Assembly: GCF_003612015.1 (NCBI RefSeq)
Contig: NZ_RARB01000001.1
Span: 744,001 to 808,000 of the forward strand
Source: Pantoea piersonii
GTDB taxonomy: Bacteria > Pseudomonadota > Gammaproteobacteria > Enterobacterales > Enterobacteriaceae
Reading direction: 5' to 3'
Length of the DNA stretch: 64,000 nt
Position 1 is the first letter of the stretch; each line of letters starts with the position of its first letter. A program made the translations under genes and the position numbers. The notes beneath the pieces are model-generated. The model saw only the letters and a list, made by a program, of their open reading frames with translations, made no database searches and had not been told where the DNA came from. Below are positions 21,989 to 30,771 of the stretch, piece by piece.

Positions 21989-23341
21989 TTGATTGTTTTG
22001 ACGGGAGCCTACCTCTTGCTGCGATTGCTTTTTTTATTAATGGGCGGACCGATGCTGCGCGCCAGCTGGTCAGGGCTGCTGGTGGCCGGCATGCTCTGCC
22101 TCGGCGCCAGCGCGGGCATTGTGCTGGAGAGCCTTTATCACGGCACGCTGTCGGTTCCGCTCTGCCTGCTGGGCGTTTTTTTAACGTCTGAAGGATTAAT
22201 TCAGGCCTGGCGCGCGCGGACAGGTTTCGACACCGGCTGGGCGGCAAAGAGCAAAGCGCTAACGCTGTTACTGCTCGGCACGGCTTTGCTGGCCGCGCCG
22301 CATGAAAAGGGCAGCTGCGTCGCCTGGCTGTTTGCGCTGGCTTTTTTCCTGGACGGCGGTTTCCGCATTATCTCCTGTTCGCTGATGCGCTGTCGGCGCT
22401 GGCACAGCAAGCTGGCGATCGGCGGCGGCGAATGGCTGTTCAGCCTGATGATTGTGACGAACTGGCCGCTTCCGCATCGCGTGCTGATCCCGATAGGGTT
22501 TGCCGTGGTGCTGCTGGGCTGGGCCCTCTCCTTGCTGCAGATGGTCTGGCAAATTCGCGCCTTGCCGCCAGAAACCAGCGTCGCGGCGCTGCCGCTGTTT
22601 ACCCGGAAAGGGGTGCGTAAACCGCACGGATTCGATTATCGCCACGTAGCCTGCCATGACGCGCCTGCCAGCGAGCCGCTGACTATCTATATCTGGACCC
22701 CGCTGGGGTCGGGCAGCGTTGCTGGACGTCGCCCCTGGTTTGACCGCTGGGTCGCCGCCATCGATCATCGCGGCAAAGTCTCAACCGGGCATACTTCGCT
22801 GGCGATGGGCGACAAACTCTACGTCAGCCTTTATCCGGTTGAGGATATGACCGGCAGTCTGGGCGGCGTATGGCAGATGCTGCACGCGCGGGAAGAGAAT
22901 GACGTGGCTGGCTTTCACCAGCCCTCGCTTGAGCGGGAAATCAAGGACTGGTGCCTTCCCGATAAACGCCTTTCGCTACTGCATTACAACCAGCAGGCGC
23001 TGATAAACTACTGGGCGAGTCACGGCCAGGATTGTCGCTACAACCTGACGTCGCGCAACTGCTCGACCAGCGTCATGCAGGCGCTGGACGTCGCGACCGA
23101 AGGCATGCTGGGACTCCGGGGCTTACGCGGTTACGCCGTATTGCTCGATCCCGATTTCTGGCTGCTGAGCCTGATACGCAGCCGGGCGGAAGGCATGACC
23201 TGGACGCCGGGTCTGGTAATGGATTATGTTCAGGTGCTGCGCCGCGTGCTGGCACCACAGCCAGCCGGCTATGGCAGCAGATATTTATTCTCCAGACAAA
23301 AGCAGAGAAATAATAACGCCTGCCCGACAGGGCGTGGTTAA
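21989..23341 (+). CDS. HdeD/DUF308-like membrane protein fused to a papain-like (NlpC/LRAT-type) domain
   Basis: 450 aa. The N-terminal ~190 residues hold about six hydrophobic helices with DUF308/HdeD-like repeats (WLFALAFFLDGGFRII, IPIGFAVVLLGWALSLLQ). The rest is soluble and carries a His motif STGHTSLAMGD and a Cys motif RNCSTSVMQAL ~95 residues later. This order (His then Asn-Cys) is that of permuted NlpC/P60 and LRAT-like cysteine enzymes. HdeD is an acid-resistance membrane protein in E. coli; enzymatic activity of the C-terminal part is inference. The TTG start at 21989 is weak; ATG at 22040 is an alternative. Stands alone, with a terminator downstream. Confidence 0.7.
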   Translation: MIVLTGAYLLLRLLFLLMGGPMLRASWSGLLVAGMLCLGASAGIVLESLYHGTLSVPLCLLGVFLTSEGLIQAWRARTGFDTGWAAKSKALTLLLLGTALLAAPHEKGSCVAWLFALAFFLDGGFRIISCSLMRCRRWHSKLAIGGGEWLFSLMIVTNWPLPHRVLIPIGFAVVLLGWALSLLQMVWQIRALPPETSVAALPLFTRKGVRKPHGFDYRHVACHDAPASEPLTIYIWTPLGSGSVAGRRPWFDRWVAAIDHRGKVSTGHTSLAMGDKLYVSLYPVEDMTGSLGGVWQMLHAREENDVAGFHQPSLEREIKDWCLPDKRLSLLHYNQQALINYWASHGQDCRYNLTSRNCSTSVMQALDVATEGMLGLRGLRGYAVLLDPDFWLLSLIRSRAEGMTWTPGLVMDYVQVLRRVLAPQPAGYGSRYLFSRQKQRNNNACPTGRG

Positions 23342-23396
23342 TTATTCATCGGGGTAGTGCTAAGTTGAGTCGGGGCGAAGGCAAGAGCGGAAATAA

Positions 23397-23421
23397 AAAA
23401 GCGCCTGGGGAAAGGCGCTTT
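23397..23421. terminator. Bidirectional intrinsic terminator
   Basis: AAAAGCGCC / GGCGCTTTT stem around TGGGGAAA. A tracts on one side and T tracts on the other allow function for both the upstream plus-strand gene and the minus-strand KGG gene. Confidence 0.8.
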
Positions 23422-23463
23422 TAAATAAAGCGGCGAGAAAGGTTTTCCCGGCGCTCTCTAATA

Positions 23464-23649
23464 TTAACTGGCACTTTTATCTGCTGCAGAACGACGGCTG
23501 AGTTTGCCGCCGACTCGACCCGCCTCGACTGCGCGTTCACGATTATATTTAAAGTTGCCGCTACTCATCTGGCCGCCTTTTTTACCTGCTTCCCGCGCTC
23601 TGTCGGGATTTTCAGCAAAATTACCTGCTCCACCACGTCGCTGAGTCAT
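23464..23649 (-). CDS. KGG-repeat stress-induced protein (YciG-like)
   Basis: 61 aa, hydrophilic, with three KGG-type repeats (GGAGNFAENPDRAREAGKK, then MSSGNFKYNRERAVEAGR, each ending in a Gly-Gly). These match the con-10/YciG family of small stress or stationary-phase proteins; the E. coli member is sigma-S dependent and affects swarming and biofilm. SD GAGAGGA precedes the ATG. The 330-bp upstream region holds a TTGTACA inverted repeat and a CRP-like palindrome. Confidence 0.9.
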   Translation of the reverse strand: MTQRRGGAGNFAENPDRAREAGKKGGQMSSGNFKYNRERAVEAGRVGGKLSRRSAADKSAS

Positions 23650-23833
23650 ATCAATTCCTCTCTGTTTAAAATAATAAATAAAAAGAGTTTCAATGCGCTT
23701 TAACTATGGAAGAGAATGCCGATTTTGCAATGTAATATCTGAGATGAATATTTGGCTTTTCCTGTGCTTAAAATAAGGCTGCGCCAGCAAGCGAAGCCTA
23801 ATTCCTTACCGCTTAAAGAAAATTTAATTAAAT

Positions 23834-23861
23834 TTGTACACCTTTTCTAACGGCTGTACAA
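23834..23861 (-). promoter_or_regulatory. TTGTACA inverted repeat upstream of the KGG gene
   Basis: TTGTACA (23834-23840) and TGTACAA (23855-23861) form a 7-bp perfect inverted repeat with 14-bp spacing. The arms extend into AT runs and resemble the repeat before ycgZ, so the same regulator may bind both. About 190 bp separates it from the KGG start. Confidence 0.45.
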
Positions 23862-23881
23862 TTTAGCTTATAGTGCTAATT

Positions 23882-23897
23882 TGTGATGCGTATCACA
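23882..23897. promoter_or_regulatory. CRP-like palindrome
   Basis: TGTGA-TGCGTA-TCACA, an exact TGTGA-N6-TCACA match with AT-rich flanks (AATT before, TTTAAA after). It lies between two leftward genes: past the glgX end and ~230 bp upstream of the KGG start. The KGG gene is the only gene it could regulate at a promoter here. Confidence 0.6.
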
Positions 23898-23936
23898 TTT
23901 AAAATCGCTTTTTCTCATTATGAAATGCCCTAAAAG

Positions 23937-23965
23937 CGCAGCGCCCCGATCCTGAAGGCGCTGCG
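23937..23965 (-). terminator. Terminator of the treZ-treY-glgX operon
   Basis: CGCAGCGCC / GGCGCTGCG 9-bp stem; on the minus strand it is followed by CTTTTAG. It lies 15 bp past the glgX stop. Confidence 0.7.
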
Positions 23966-23980
23966 TGCGATTAGAGGGGG

Positions 23981-26056
23981 TCAGGGACGGCGGAACAGGG
24001 CGATACTGCGGCCCTCCAGCTCGAAATCCTTCTCTTTGGTAATCACCAGTCCATGTTTATCGCTGTCGGAGGTGGTCAGCTCCAGTACCCAGCCGCCTTC
24101 GCCAAACTGCGGAATGCGGAAAGGCACTGTGCCTTCAAACGGGTTGATCAGCATCAGCACATCGTGCCAGATGCCTTCTTCAGCTTGCAGATCCGGTCTG
24201 CCGATATAGACGCCCAGCGTTGAGCCTTCCTCCCACTGCTCTTCCTGCTGAAAACCGCCGCCCGCGTTGAACCATTTGATCTCCATGCCGTCACGCCAGT
24301 TTTCACGGCGCAGCAGCGGCTGCTCGGCGCGCAGGCGGATAACGTGACGCGTAAATTCGCGCAGCGCCTCCGCACTGGCCGGCAGGTTATCCCAGTGCAC
24401 CCAGGAGATCTCGCTGTCCTGACAGTAGCCATTGTTGTTGCCCAGCTGGCTGCGTCCGAACTCGTCACCTGCCAGCAGCATCGGCGTACCGTGAGAGAAG
24501 AAGAGCGTGGCGAGGAAGTTGCGCTTCTGACGCTCGCGCACCGCATTAATGCCTTCATCCTCGGTCGGGCCTTCCGCGCCGTAGTTATATGAGCGGTTAT
24601 CGTTATGGCCGTCGTTGTTGTCCTCGCCGTTCTCCTCGTTGTGCTTCTCGTTGTAGGAAACCAGGTCGTTCAGCGTAAAGCCATCATGGGCAGTGATAAA
24701 ATTGACGCTTGCCCAGGGACGACGGCCGCGCTGATCGTAGAGATCGCCGGAACCGAGCAGGCGAGCGGCAAAATCGGTAGAGACGTTATCGCCTTTCCAG
24801 TATTCGCGCACCGTATCGCGGTATTTATCGTTCCACTCCGCCCAGCCCGGCGGGAAGCCGCCAACCTGATAGCCGCCAGGGCCGATATCCCAGGGTTCGC
24901 CAATCAGCTTCAGCTTCGACAGCACCGGATCCTGCATCATGGCGTCGAAAAAGCCGCCGCGCTGGTCGAAGCCTTCCGGCTCGCGGCCCAAAATGGTGCC
25001 GAGGTCAAAGCGGAAACCGTCGATATGCATCGATTCCGCCCAGTAGCGCAGCGAGTCCATTACCATCTGCAGCACGCGTGGATGCGAGGTATTCACCGTA
25101 TTGCCGGTGCCGGTATCGTTGATGTAGTAGCGGTGCTGGTCGGGCAGGGTGCGGTAGTAAGAGAAGTTATCAATGCCCTTAAACGAGAGCGTCGGGCCAA
25201 GCTCGTTGCCTTCCGCCGTGTGGTTGTACACGACGTCGAGGATCACCTCGATACCGGCATCGTGGAAGGCGCGCACCATATCGCGGAAGCCCTGAATGCC
25301 GCGCGGCCCGTAATAGCGCGGCGCAGGCGCGAAAAAGCCGATGGAGTTGTAGCCCCAGAAGTTTTTCAGCCCTTTATCCAGCAGGTGCTGATCGTCCGGG
25401 AACCAGTGCACCGGCAGCAGCTCGACCGAGGTGATGCCCAGGCTTTTGATATAGTCGACGGTGGCTTTATGTCCCATCCCTTCGTAGGTGCCGCGCAGCG
25501 CTTCCGGCAGCGCCGAATTAAGCTGGGTGAAACCTTTAACGTGCGTCTCATAAATCACCGTATTCGGCCAGGCGATATTCGGACGGTTGCTGTCCTGCCA
25601 GTCAAACTCGTTGGGATCGATCACCCGGCACTTCGGCATAAAGGGCGCGCTGTCGCGCGTGTCGAACGTCAGGTCCTTATCCTCATGCAGCAGATCGTAG
25701 GCGAAGTGCGCCTCGTTCCAGTCGATATTGCCCGCCAGTTCGCGCGCGTAAGGATCGATCAGCAGCTTGTTGGGGTTAAAGCGGTGCCCGTTTTCCGGAT
25801 CGTAAGGGCCGTAGACGCGATAGCCGTAAAGCGCGCCGGGCTTGAGACCCGGCACATAGCCGTGCCACACCTCATGGGTAAACTCCGGCAGTTCAAGACG
25901 GGCGATCTCATGCTGCCCGCTCTCATCAAACAGACAAAGCTCGACGCGCTCGGCGTGAGCGGAAAAGATGGCAAAATTAACGCCTTCGCCGTCATAGTTA
26001 GCGCCTAACTGCTGGCCCGAACCCGACGTAATAGCAAAATGTGTACCCTCAGACAT
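23981..26056 (-). CDS. glgX: Glycogen debranching enzyme GlgX/TreX
   Basis: GH13 isoamylase-type enzyme hydrolysing alpha-1,6 branches of glycogen; in tre operons it supplies linear maltodextrins to TreY. 691 aa. An N-terminal CBM48-like domain is followed by the barrel with FRFDLGTILG (nucleophile Asp), LIGEPWDIG (acid/base Glu) and ITAHDGFTLND (third Asp). Third gene of the leftward treZ-treY-glgX unit, 70 bp after treY. No other glycogen gene is nearby, so a dedicated TreX role is likely. Confidence 0.93.
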   Translation of the reverse strand: MSEGTHFAITSGSGQQLGANYDGEGVNFAIFSAHAERVELCLFDESGQHEIARLELPEFTHEVWHGYVPGLKPGALYGYRVYGPYDPENGHRFNPNKLLIDPYARELAGNIDWNEAHFAYDLLHEDKDLTFDTRDSAPFMPKCRVIDPNEFDWQDSNRPNIAWPNTVIYETHVKGFTQLNSALPEALRGTYEGMGHKATVDYIKSLGITSVELLPVHWFPDDQHLLDKGLKNFWGYNSIGFFAPAPRYYGPRGIQGFRDMVRAFHDAGIEVILDVVYNHTAEGNELGPTLSFKGIDNFSYYRTLPDQHRYYINDTGTGNTVNTSHPRVLQMVMDSLRYWAESMHIDGFRFDLGTILGREPEGFDQRGGFFDAMMQDPVLSKLKLIGEPWDIGPGGYQVGGFPPGWAEWNDKYRDTVREYWKGDNVSTDFAARLLGSGDLYDQRGRRPWASVNFITAHDGFTLNDLVSYNEKHNEENGEDNNDGHNDNRSYNYGAEGPTEDEGINAVRERQKRNFLATLFFSHGTPMLLAGDEFGRSQLGNNNGYCQDSEISWVHWDNLPASAEALREFTRHVIRLRAEQPLLRRENWRDGMEIKWFNAGGGFQQEEQWEEGSTLGVYIGRPDLQAEEGIWHDVLMLINPFEGTVPFRIPQFGEGGWVLELTTSDSDKHGLVITKEKDFELEGRSIALFRRP

Positions 26057-26126
26057 TTAACCCTCTCCATTCAGTAAGACGCTATCCACAAAAACCGCGA
26101 TAAATGACATAGTTCTCTCCCGCCTG

Positions 26127-28625
26127 TCAGACGCTGATCAGCACCAGCGGCGCGCCGCTGTTGAGTGCGACAAGGCTTAGCCGATCGGTCAGGTCACTCA
26201 CTTCTCCTGTAAAAATATTGCGGTAACGACGCTGCGCCAGCGGCTCCTTCAGGGTAATAAAGGTCGCCTCGCTGTAGCGCGGACGAGCGAAAGCGAGGCG
26301 CGGCACCACCACAATCAGCGCGCTCTGCGCATCCGCGCGGGCGAAGGCGGCCGCATGCGAGGCCTCAGTGCCGTTGACCACCAGCGGCACATAGTCGCCA
26401 TGGCGGAACAGGGCGTGCTGCTGCTGGCGCAGCGGCAGCAGCGTGGCGATAACCTGCTGCTTGAGCTGGCCGCTTCGCCAGCCTTCTGGCGCGGAGAAAT
26501 CGCCGGTTTCGCCCAGCATCTGCTGCAGCGCGTCGAAATCGGGCTCAAGACGGTTGTCGGGATCGACCAGGCTGAAGTTCAGCGCTTCGCTGCCCTGGTA
26601 GATATCGGGCACGCCGGGCGCGGTAAGTTTAATCACCGTCTGGCTGAGCGAATTGATCAGGCCCGCGGCGATAAAAGGCAGCAGCGTCTGGCTGAAGTCC
26701 GCTAAAAAACGGGTGTTCGCGGGCGAAAGCAGGCGGCGCGCATAGTCGAGCACCGCCGTTTCGTAGGCTTCATTGCTGTCGGCCCAGTTCGTGCGCAGCT
26801 TCGCCTCGCGCAGCGCTTTCTCGACAAAACCGATAAAGCGCGGTTCGATAGCCGCGAGCTGAGCGGCATCGGGCGTGCCGGATGCGGGCCAGACGCCCGC
26901 CAGCGCCTGATAAAGCATCCACTCTACCGCCGGTTCCGGTGCAGGGCCGTCGTCAAGCGCGACCACCGCGTCACGGTTCATCTGCCGCCAGCGGGCGACA
27001 TGCTCCGCCCAGCGCTGCGGCGCCTCTGACAGGGTGTAAAGGCGGGCGCGCGCATCTTCGCCGCGCTTGGTGTCGTGCGTCGAGGTGCCGGTCAGGCCAT
27101 CCGGCTGGCGTTCGCGGCGGATCTGCATCTCGTCGTGAAAGCGCGCCAGTGAAAAGGGGCGCGGCAGCGGCTCTGCGCCGACCTCATTCAGCGCCAGCGC
27201 CATGTGCTGGCGGAAAAAGAGCGTATCCTCGACCGATTTCGCCATCAGCGGGCCGGTTAGCTGCTGGAAGCGAGTGCGGAAGGTCGCGGCGTCGTGGGCG
27301 AGAGAAGCGTCAAGCTCGCCGTTCATAATGCGCAGCAGAAAGTCGAGCGCCGCGGGCTGGAGGCGGGGCGCTTCGCGGCGTACCGTTTCAGCCACGCGCT
27401 GCAGCAGCGCCGCGCCTTCGGGCGGCATACCTGCCGGCGTGCCGTAGCTGCGATAGACCGGAAAGGCGACCAGCAGTTCGCGCAGCGCGGCGCGCAGATC
27501 GCTCTCCGTCAGCGTCACCTCTGACGCACTGGCCATCGCGCTCGCCAGCTTCAGCAGGGTGGTGAATTCACCTGCGAAGTTCTTGTCTGCCATCAGCTGT
27601 TTGGCGGCGCGCAGTTCGGCGCGCATATCCACCGGCTCGCCGACCGTCTGGTCGTAGGCCTGGCGCAGCGCGGCAATCTGACGGCCATCCACCAGCGCAT
27701 CGGAGAGCGAAGCGATAAATTCATAGCCGGTGGTGCCGGAAACTGGCCAGTCGGCCGGAAGCTGCTCGCCTTCGCCGAGAATTTTCTCCACCGTGATGTA
27801 GCACTCCGGCCCGGCATGCTGACGCAGCTGCTCCAGATAACCTTTCGGATCGGCCAGACCGTCGACGTGATCCACGCGCAGCCCGCTGACCGCGCCCGAA
27901 TGCACCAGTTCCAGGATCAGCCTGTGGCTGTCGTTAAAGACGATCGGATCTTCGACCCGCACGCCTGCCAGCCCGGTAATTTCAAAAAAGCGGCGGTAGG
28001 AGAGGTCGCTCGGCGCGTCGCGCCACGACATCAGCCGGTAGGGCTGGCGATCGTGCAGCGCCGCAATCTGCGCCTTATCGGTCAGCGCCAGCACTTCGGC
28101 TTCCTGTCCCTGCCAGCTCTCTGGCGACAGCGGATAAAAGCTTTCGTAATAGGCGAGCGCCGGTTTGCCGCTGGTTGGATCGGCCTTTATCGCGATTTCG
28201 CCCTTTTCCAGCGCCGCCTCGAAGGTATCGCCGAGGAAGGGCAGCGTCAGGCGTCGCGTCCAGTCGATATCGAAGTAGCGCGCGTAGCGGCTCTGCTCGC
28301 CGTGTTCTATCACGTCGCGCCACCAGGCGTTCTCCAGCGAGGCGGCCATATGGTTCGGCACGATATCGATAATCAGCTCCAGTCCCGCCTGCTTCAGCGT
28401 CCCGACCAGCCGGTCAAAACCGGCGCGGCCGCCGATAGCCGGATCGATCTCATTGGCGTCGGTCACGTCGTAGCCGTGAGTAGAGCCGCTGGTGGCGGTA
28501 AAGATCGGCGAAGCGTAGAGATGGGTGATGCCGAGCCGTTTAATATAGGGCACCAGCGCCGCCGCGCGGTCGAAGGTCATGCCGTTGCGAAACTGAATAC
28601 GGTAGGTTGAGGCTGGAATACTCAT
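26127..28625 (-). CDS. treY: Malto-oligosyltrehalose synthase TreY
   Basis: GH13_26 enzyme that isomerises the reducing-end alpha-1,4 bond of maltodextrins to alpha,alpha-1,1, producing maltooligosyl trehalose. 832 aa, slightly shorter than some homologues. The start MSIPASTYRIQF is family-typical. Motifs are IVPNHMA (region I), LRVDHVDGLADP (nucleophile Asp), ITVEKILGEGE (acid/base Glu) and GTSTHDTKR (third Asp). The ATG overlaps the treZ stop by 4 nt (ATGA), giving tight coupling. Confidence 0.96.
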   Translation of the reverse strand: MSIPASTYRIQFRNGMTFDRAAALVPYIKRLGITHLYASPIFTATSGSTHGYDVTDANEIDPAIGGRAGFDRLVGTLKQAGLELIIDIVPNHMAASLENAWWRDVIEHGEQSRYARYFDIDWTRRLTLPFLGDTFEAALEKGEIAIKADPTSGKPALAYYESFYPLSPESWQGQEAEVLALTDKAQIAALHDRQPYRLMSWRDAPSDLSYRRFFEITGLAGVRVEDPIVFNDSHRLILELVHSGAVSGLRVDHVDGLADPKGYLEQLRQHAGPECYITVEKILGEGEQLPADWPVSGTTGYEFIASLSDALVDGRQIAALRQAYDQTVGEPVDMRAELRAAKQLMADKNFAGEFTTLLKLASAMASASEVTLTESDLRAALRELLVAFPVYRSYGTPAGMPPEGAALLQRVAETVRREAPRLQPAALDFLLRIMNGELDASLAHDAATFRTRFQQLTGPLMAKSVEDTLFFRQHMALALNEVGAEPLPRPFSLARFHDEMQIRRERQPDGLTGTSTHDTKRGEDARARLYTLSEAPQRWAEHVARWRQMNRDAVVALDDGPAPEPAVEWMLYQALAGVWPASGTPDAAQLAAIEPRFIGFVEKALREAKLRTNWADSNEAYETAVLDYARRLLSPANTRFLADFSQTLLPFIAAGLINSLSQTVIKLTAPGVPDIYQGSEALNFSLVDPDNRLEPDFDALQQMLGETGDFSAPEGWRSGQLKQQVIATLLPLRQQQHALFRHGDYVPLVVNGTEASHAAAFARADAQSALIVVVPRLAFARPRYSEATFITLKEPLAQRRYRNIFTGEVSDLTDRLSLVALNSGAPLVLISV

Positions 28626-30409
28626 TTGGCGTCTCCTTTAGCCAGGCGCACGACGATCGCGTTTTGCGGCAGATCGCGGCTGTTCTCCGGCCAGGCGAAA
28701 ATCGTCTCTCCTGGCTGGTCAGGCAGCGGCTGCGGCGTCTCGCTGATATTCAGCGCCAGCGACAGCGTGCCGGCGGGGAAGCGCCAGCTGACCTGGATAA
28801 AGCCCTCCGCGCTGCGCTCCACGCGGCCAGCATGACCGCCCGCCGAGGCGAGCAGCGGCACAATATGCTGCTGACGCAGCGCCAGCAGACGACGCGACAG
28901 CGTCAGCCAGGCTTTCCCCTCTGCGCTCTGCAGCTTGCTCCAGTCGAGCTTCGAACGGGTAAAGGTCTCTTCAGCGTTGGGATCCGGCACGCTTTCGCCT
29001 TCATGCCCGGCGTGACCGGCAAACTCCTTCGCGCGTCCCTCGCGCACCGCTTTAGCCAGATCGCCGTGGAAATCGGTAAAGAAGAGGAAAGGGTGAGTTT
29101 CGCCATACTCTTCGCCCATAAACAGCAGCGGAATATGCGGCGAGAGCAGCAGCGTGGCGAGCAGCACCTTATTGCGCTCCGCGCCGATAAGGGTGATCAG
29201 CCTTTCGCCCAGCGCGCGGTTGCCCACCTGATCGTGGTTCTGGATAAAATCGACAAAAGCCGCAGGCGGCTGGCCGCGGCTGTCGACGCCGCGCGCCTCG
29301 CCGCTGTGGGGCGAGACTTCGCCCTGATAGGCGAAGCCTTCCGCCAGCACGCGGGCGACATATTTTTCCGGGTGCGGCGTGAAATCCTGGTAATAGGCGT
29401 GGGTTTCGCCGGTGGCGAACACGTGAACGGCGTTGTGGAAATCATCGTTCCACTCGCCGCTGAAGAGCGGCGCATTGCCCTGCGCGTCGCGCGGATGCAG
29501 AAAAACCACGTTGCGGCTGTCTTCCGTCGTGAGATGGATCGGCCGGTCGGGGATCTCCGCGCGGATGCGTTCGGCGATCTCGATCAGCGCATGTTTCTCC
29601 GACGTGTCTTCGATCTGATCGATAGCGTCGAAGCGCAGCCCGTCGAGGCGATACTCCTGCAGCCAGTAGAGCGGGGCTTCGACGATATAGCGGCGCGCAG
29701 CGTCGACGTCATAGGCGATGCCTGCGCCCCAGGGGGTGGCGCGCTCTTTATGGAAAAAGTCCGGCGCCAGCAGCGGCAGATAGTTGCCCTCCGGGCCGAA
29801 GTGGTTCAGCACGATATCCAGCACCACCGAGAGCCCATGGCCGTGCGCGGCGTCGATAAAGGCTTTGAAGTCATCAGGCGTGCCGTAAGCGGCATGCGGC
29901 GCATAGAGCAGCACGCCGTCGTAGCCCCAGCCGCGGTTGCCGCCGAACTGCGAAACCGGCAGAACCTCAATCATAGTAATGCCGAGCTCCGCCAGGTAAG
30001 GCAGCTTTTCAATCGCCGCCTGGAAGGTGCCTGCCGGGGTAAAGGTGCCGATATGCAGTTCATAAACCACGCTCTCTTCCCATGCGCGGCCTTTCCAGTC
30101 CTGGTGCTGCCAGACATAGTGCGCGGGATCGACCACCAGCGACGGGCCGTTGACCTCATCTTTCTGCGCGCGCGAGGCGGGGTCCGGCACGACCGTGCCG
30201 TCGGCCAGCACAAAATTATATTCGCTGCCGGGCGCGACACCGGTTGACAGCAGTTCGAACCAGCCATCCTCAGCGGGACTCATCTGTGTATCCTGACCGG
30301 CAAGCCGCAGGCTGACGCTCTGCTGACCGGGCGCCCAGAGACGAAAGCGAACGGCATCGTTGGCGACATATTCAGCGCCCCAGCTTTTGGTAAATGATGC
30401 TGACTCCAT
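28622..30409 (-). CDS. treZ: Malto-oligosyltrehalose trehalohydrolase TreZ
   Basis: GH13_10 enzyme that releases trehalose from maltooligosyl trehalose. 595 aa. An N-terminal beta-sandwich (FRLWAPGQQSVSLRLAG) precedes the barrel. Visible motifs are LDIVLNHFGPEGNY, GLRFDAIDQIEDTSE (nucleophile Asp), LTTEDSRNV (Glu) and IQNHDQVGNRALG (Asp). First gene of the operon, with SD-like GAGGT upstream of the ATG. Together with TreY and GlgX it gives a complete glycogen-to-trehalose route, usually tied to osmotic and desiccation tolerance. Confidence 0.96.
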   Translation of the reverse strand: MESASFTKSWGAEYVANDAVRFRLWAPGQQSVSLRLAGQDTQMSPAEDGWFELLSTGVAPGSEYNFVLADGTVVPDPASRAQKDEVNGPSLVVDPAHYVWQHQDWKGRAWEESVVYELHIGTFTPAGTFQAAIEKLPYLAELGITMIEVLPVSQFGGNRGWGYDGVLLYAPHAAYGTPDDFKAFIDAAHGHGLSVVLDIVLNHFGPEGNYLPLLAPDFFHKERATPWGAGIAYDVDAARRYIVEAPLYWLQEYRLDGLRFDAIDQIEDTSEKHALIEIAERIRAEIPDRPIHLTTEDSRNVVFLHPRDAQGNAPLFSGEWNDDFHNAVHVFATGETHAYYQDFTPHPEKYVARVLAEGFAYQGEVSPHSGEARGVDSRGQPPAAFVDFIQNHDQVGNRALGERLITLIGAERNKVLLATLLLSPHIPLLFMGEEYGETHPFLFFTDFHGDLAKAVREGRAKEFAGHAGHEGESVPDPNAEETFTRSKLDWSKLQSAEGKAWLTLSRRLLALRQQHIVPLLASAGGHAGRVERSAEGFIQVSWRFPAGTLSLALNISETPQPLPDQPGETIFAWPENSRDLPQNAIVVRLAKGDAK

Positions 30410-30771
30410 TCAATAACCTCGTCTGAATCAAATGTGATCGTTAAACCACACCGCGCGGCTCAGGTCCGGCGATGCAGATTGCAAAGGTAAGACGGAAACG
30501 TATACGAAACGTCGTTGACGGAGAGGGCTTATCTGCCGCGCCGCGATGCGGGGGTGCCGCAACTGGCTCTCTGCTACGCCATACGACAATCAATCATAGT
30601 CCACGCTGGAAGAGTTGCCGACGCGGCGCACGCGGCGCGGCGGCGCGCCTGGCGCTGAATGGCGGGGAAATCAGGTGACGACCATCACAAATCGGAAAGT
30701 GCATCTATACTTGTCACTCTTGCCTGTGTTGGTGAAATTATGAGCTAATTCAGGGTGTTGATACTTATGGG
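30410..30771. other. Divergent promoter region of treZ and the sugar porter
   Basis: 362 bp, including a GC-rich segment (about 30,610-30,670). No gene seen. It must hold the promoters of both divergent units; I could not pick out a convincing -35/-10 pair or a full operator. Confidence 0.5.

Noticed and set aside
24605..26008. 467-codon plus-strand frame over glgX
   Set aside because: Shadow of glgX in the antisense frame; Val/Ala/Arg-rich with no family features.
28607..30247. 546-codon plus-strand frame over treZ
   Set aside because: Antisense shadow in high-GC sequence; treZ carries all catalytic motifs.
30425..30460. CRP-like TGTGATCGTTAAACCACA upstream of treZ
   Set aside because: Second half-site is poor and spacing is off compared with TGTGA-N6-TCACA.
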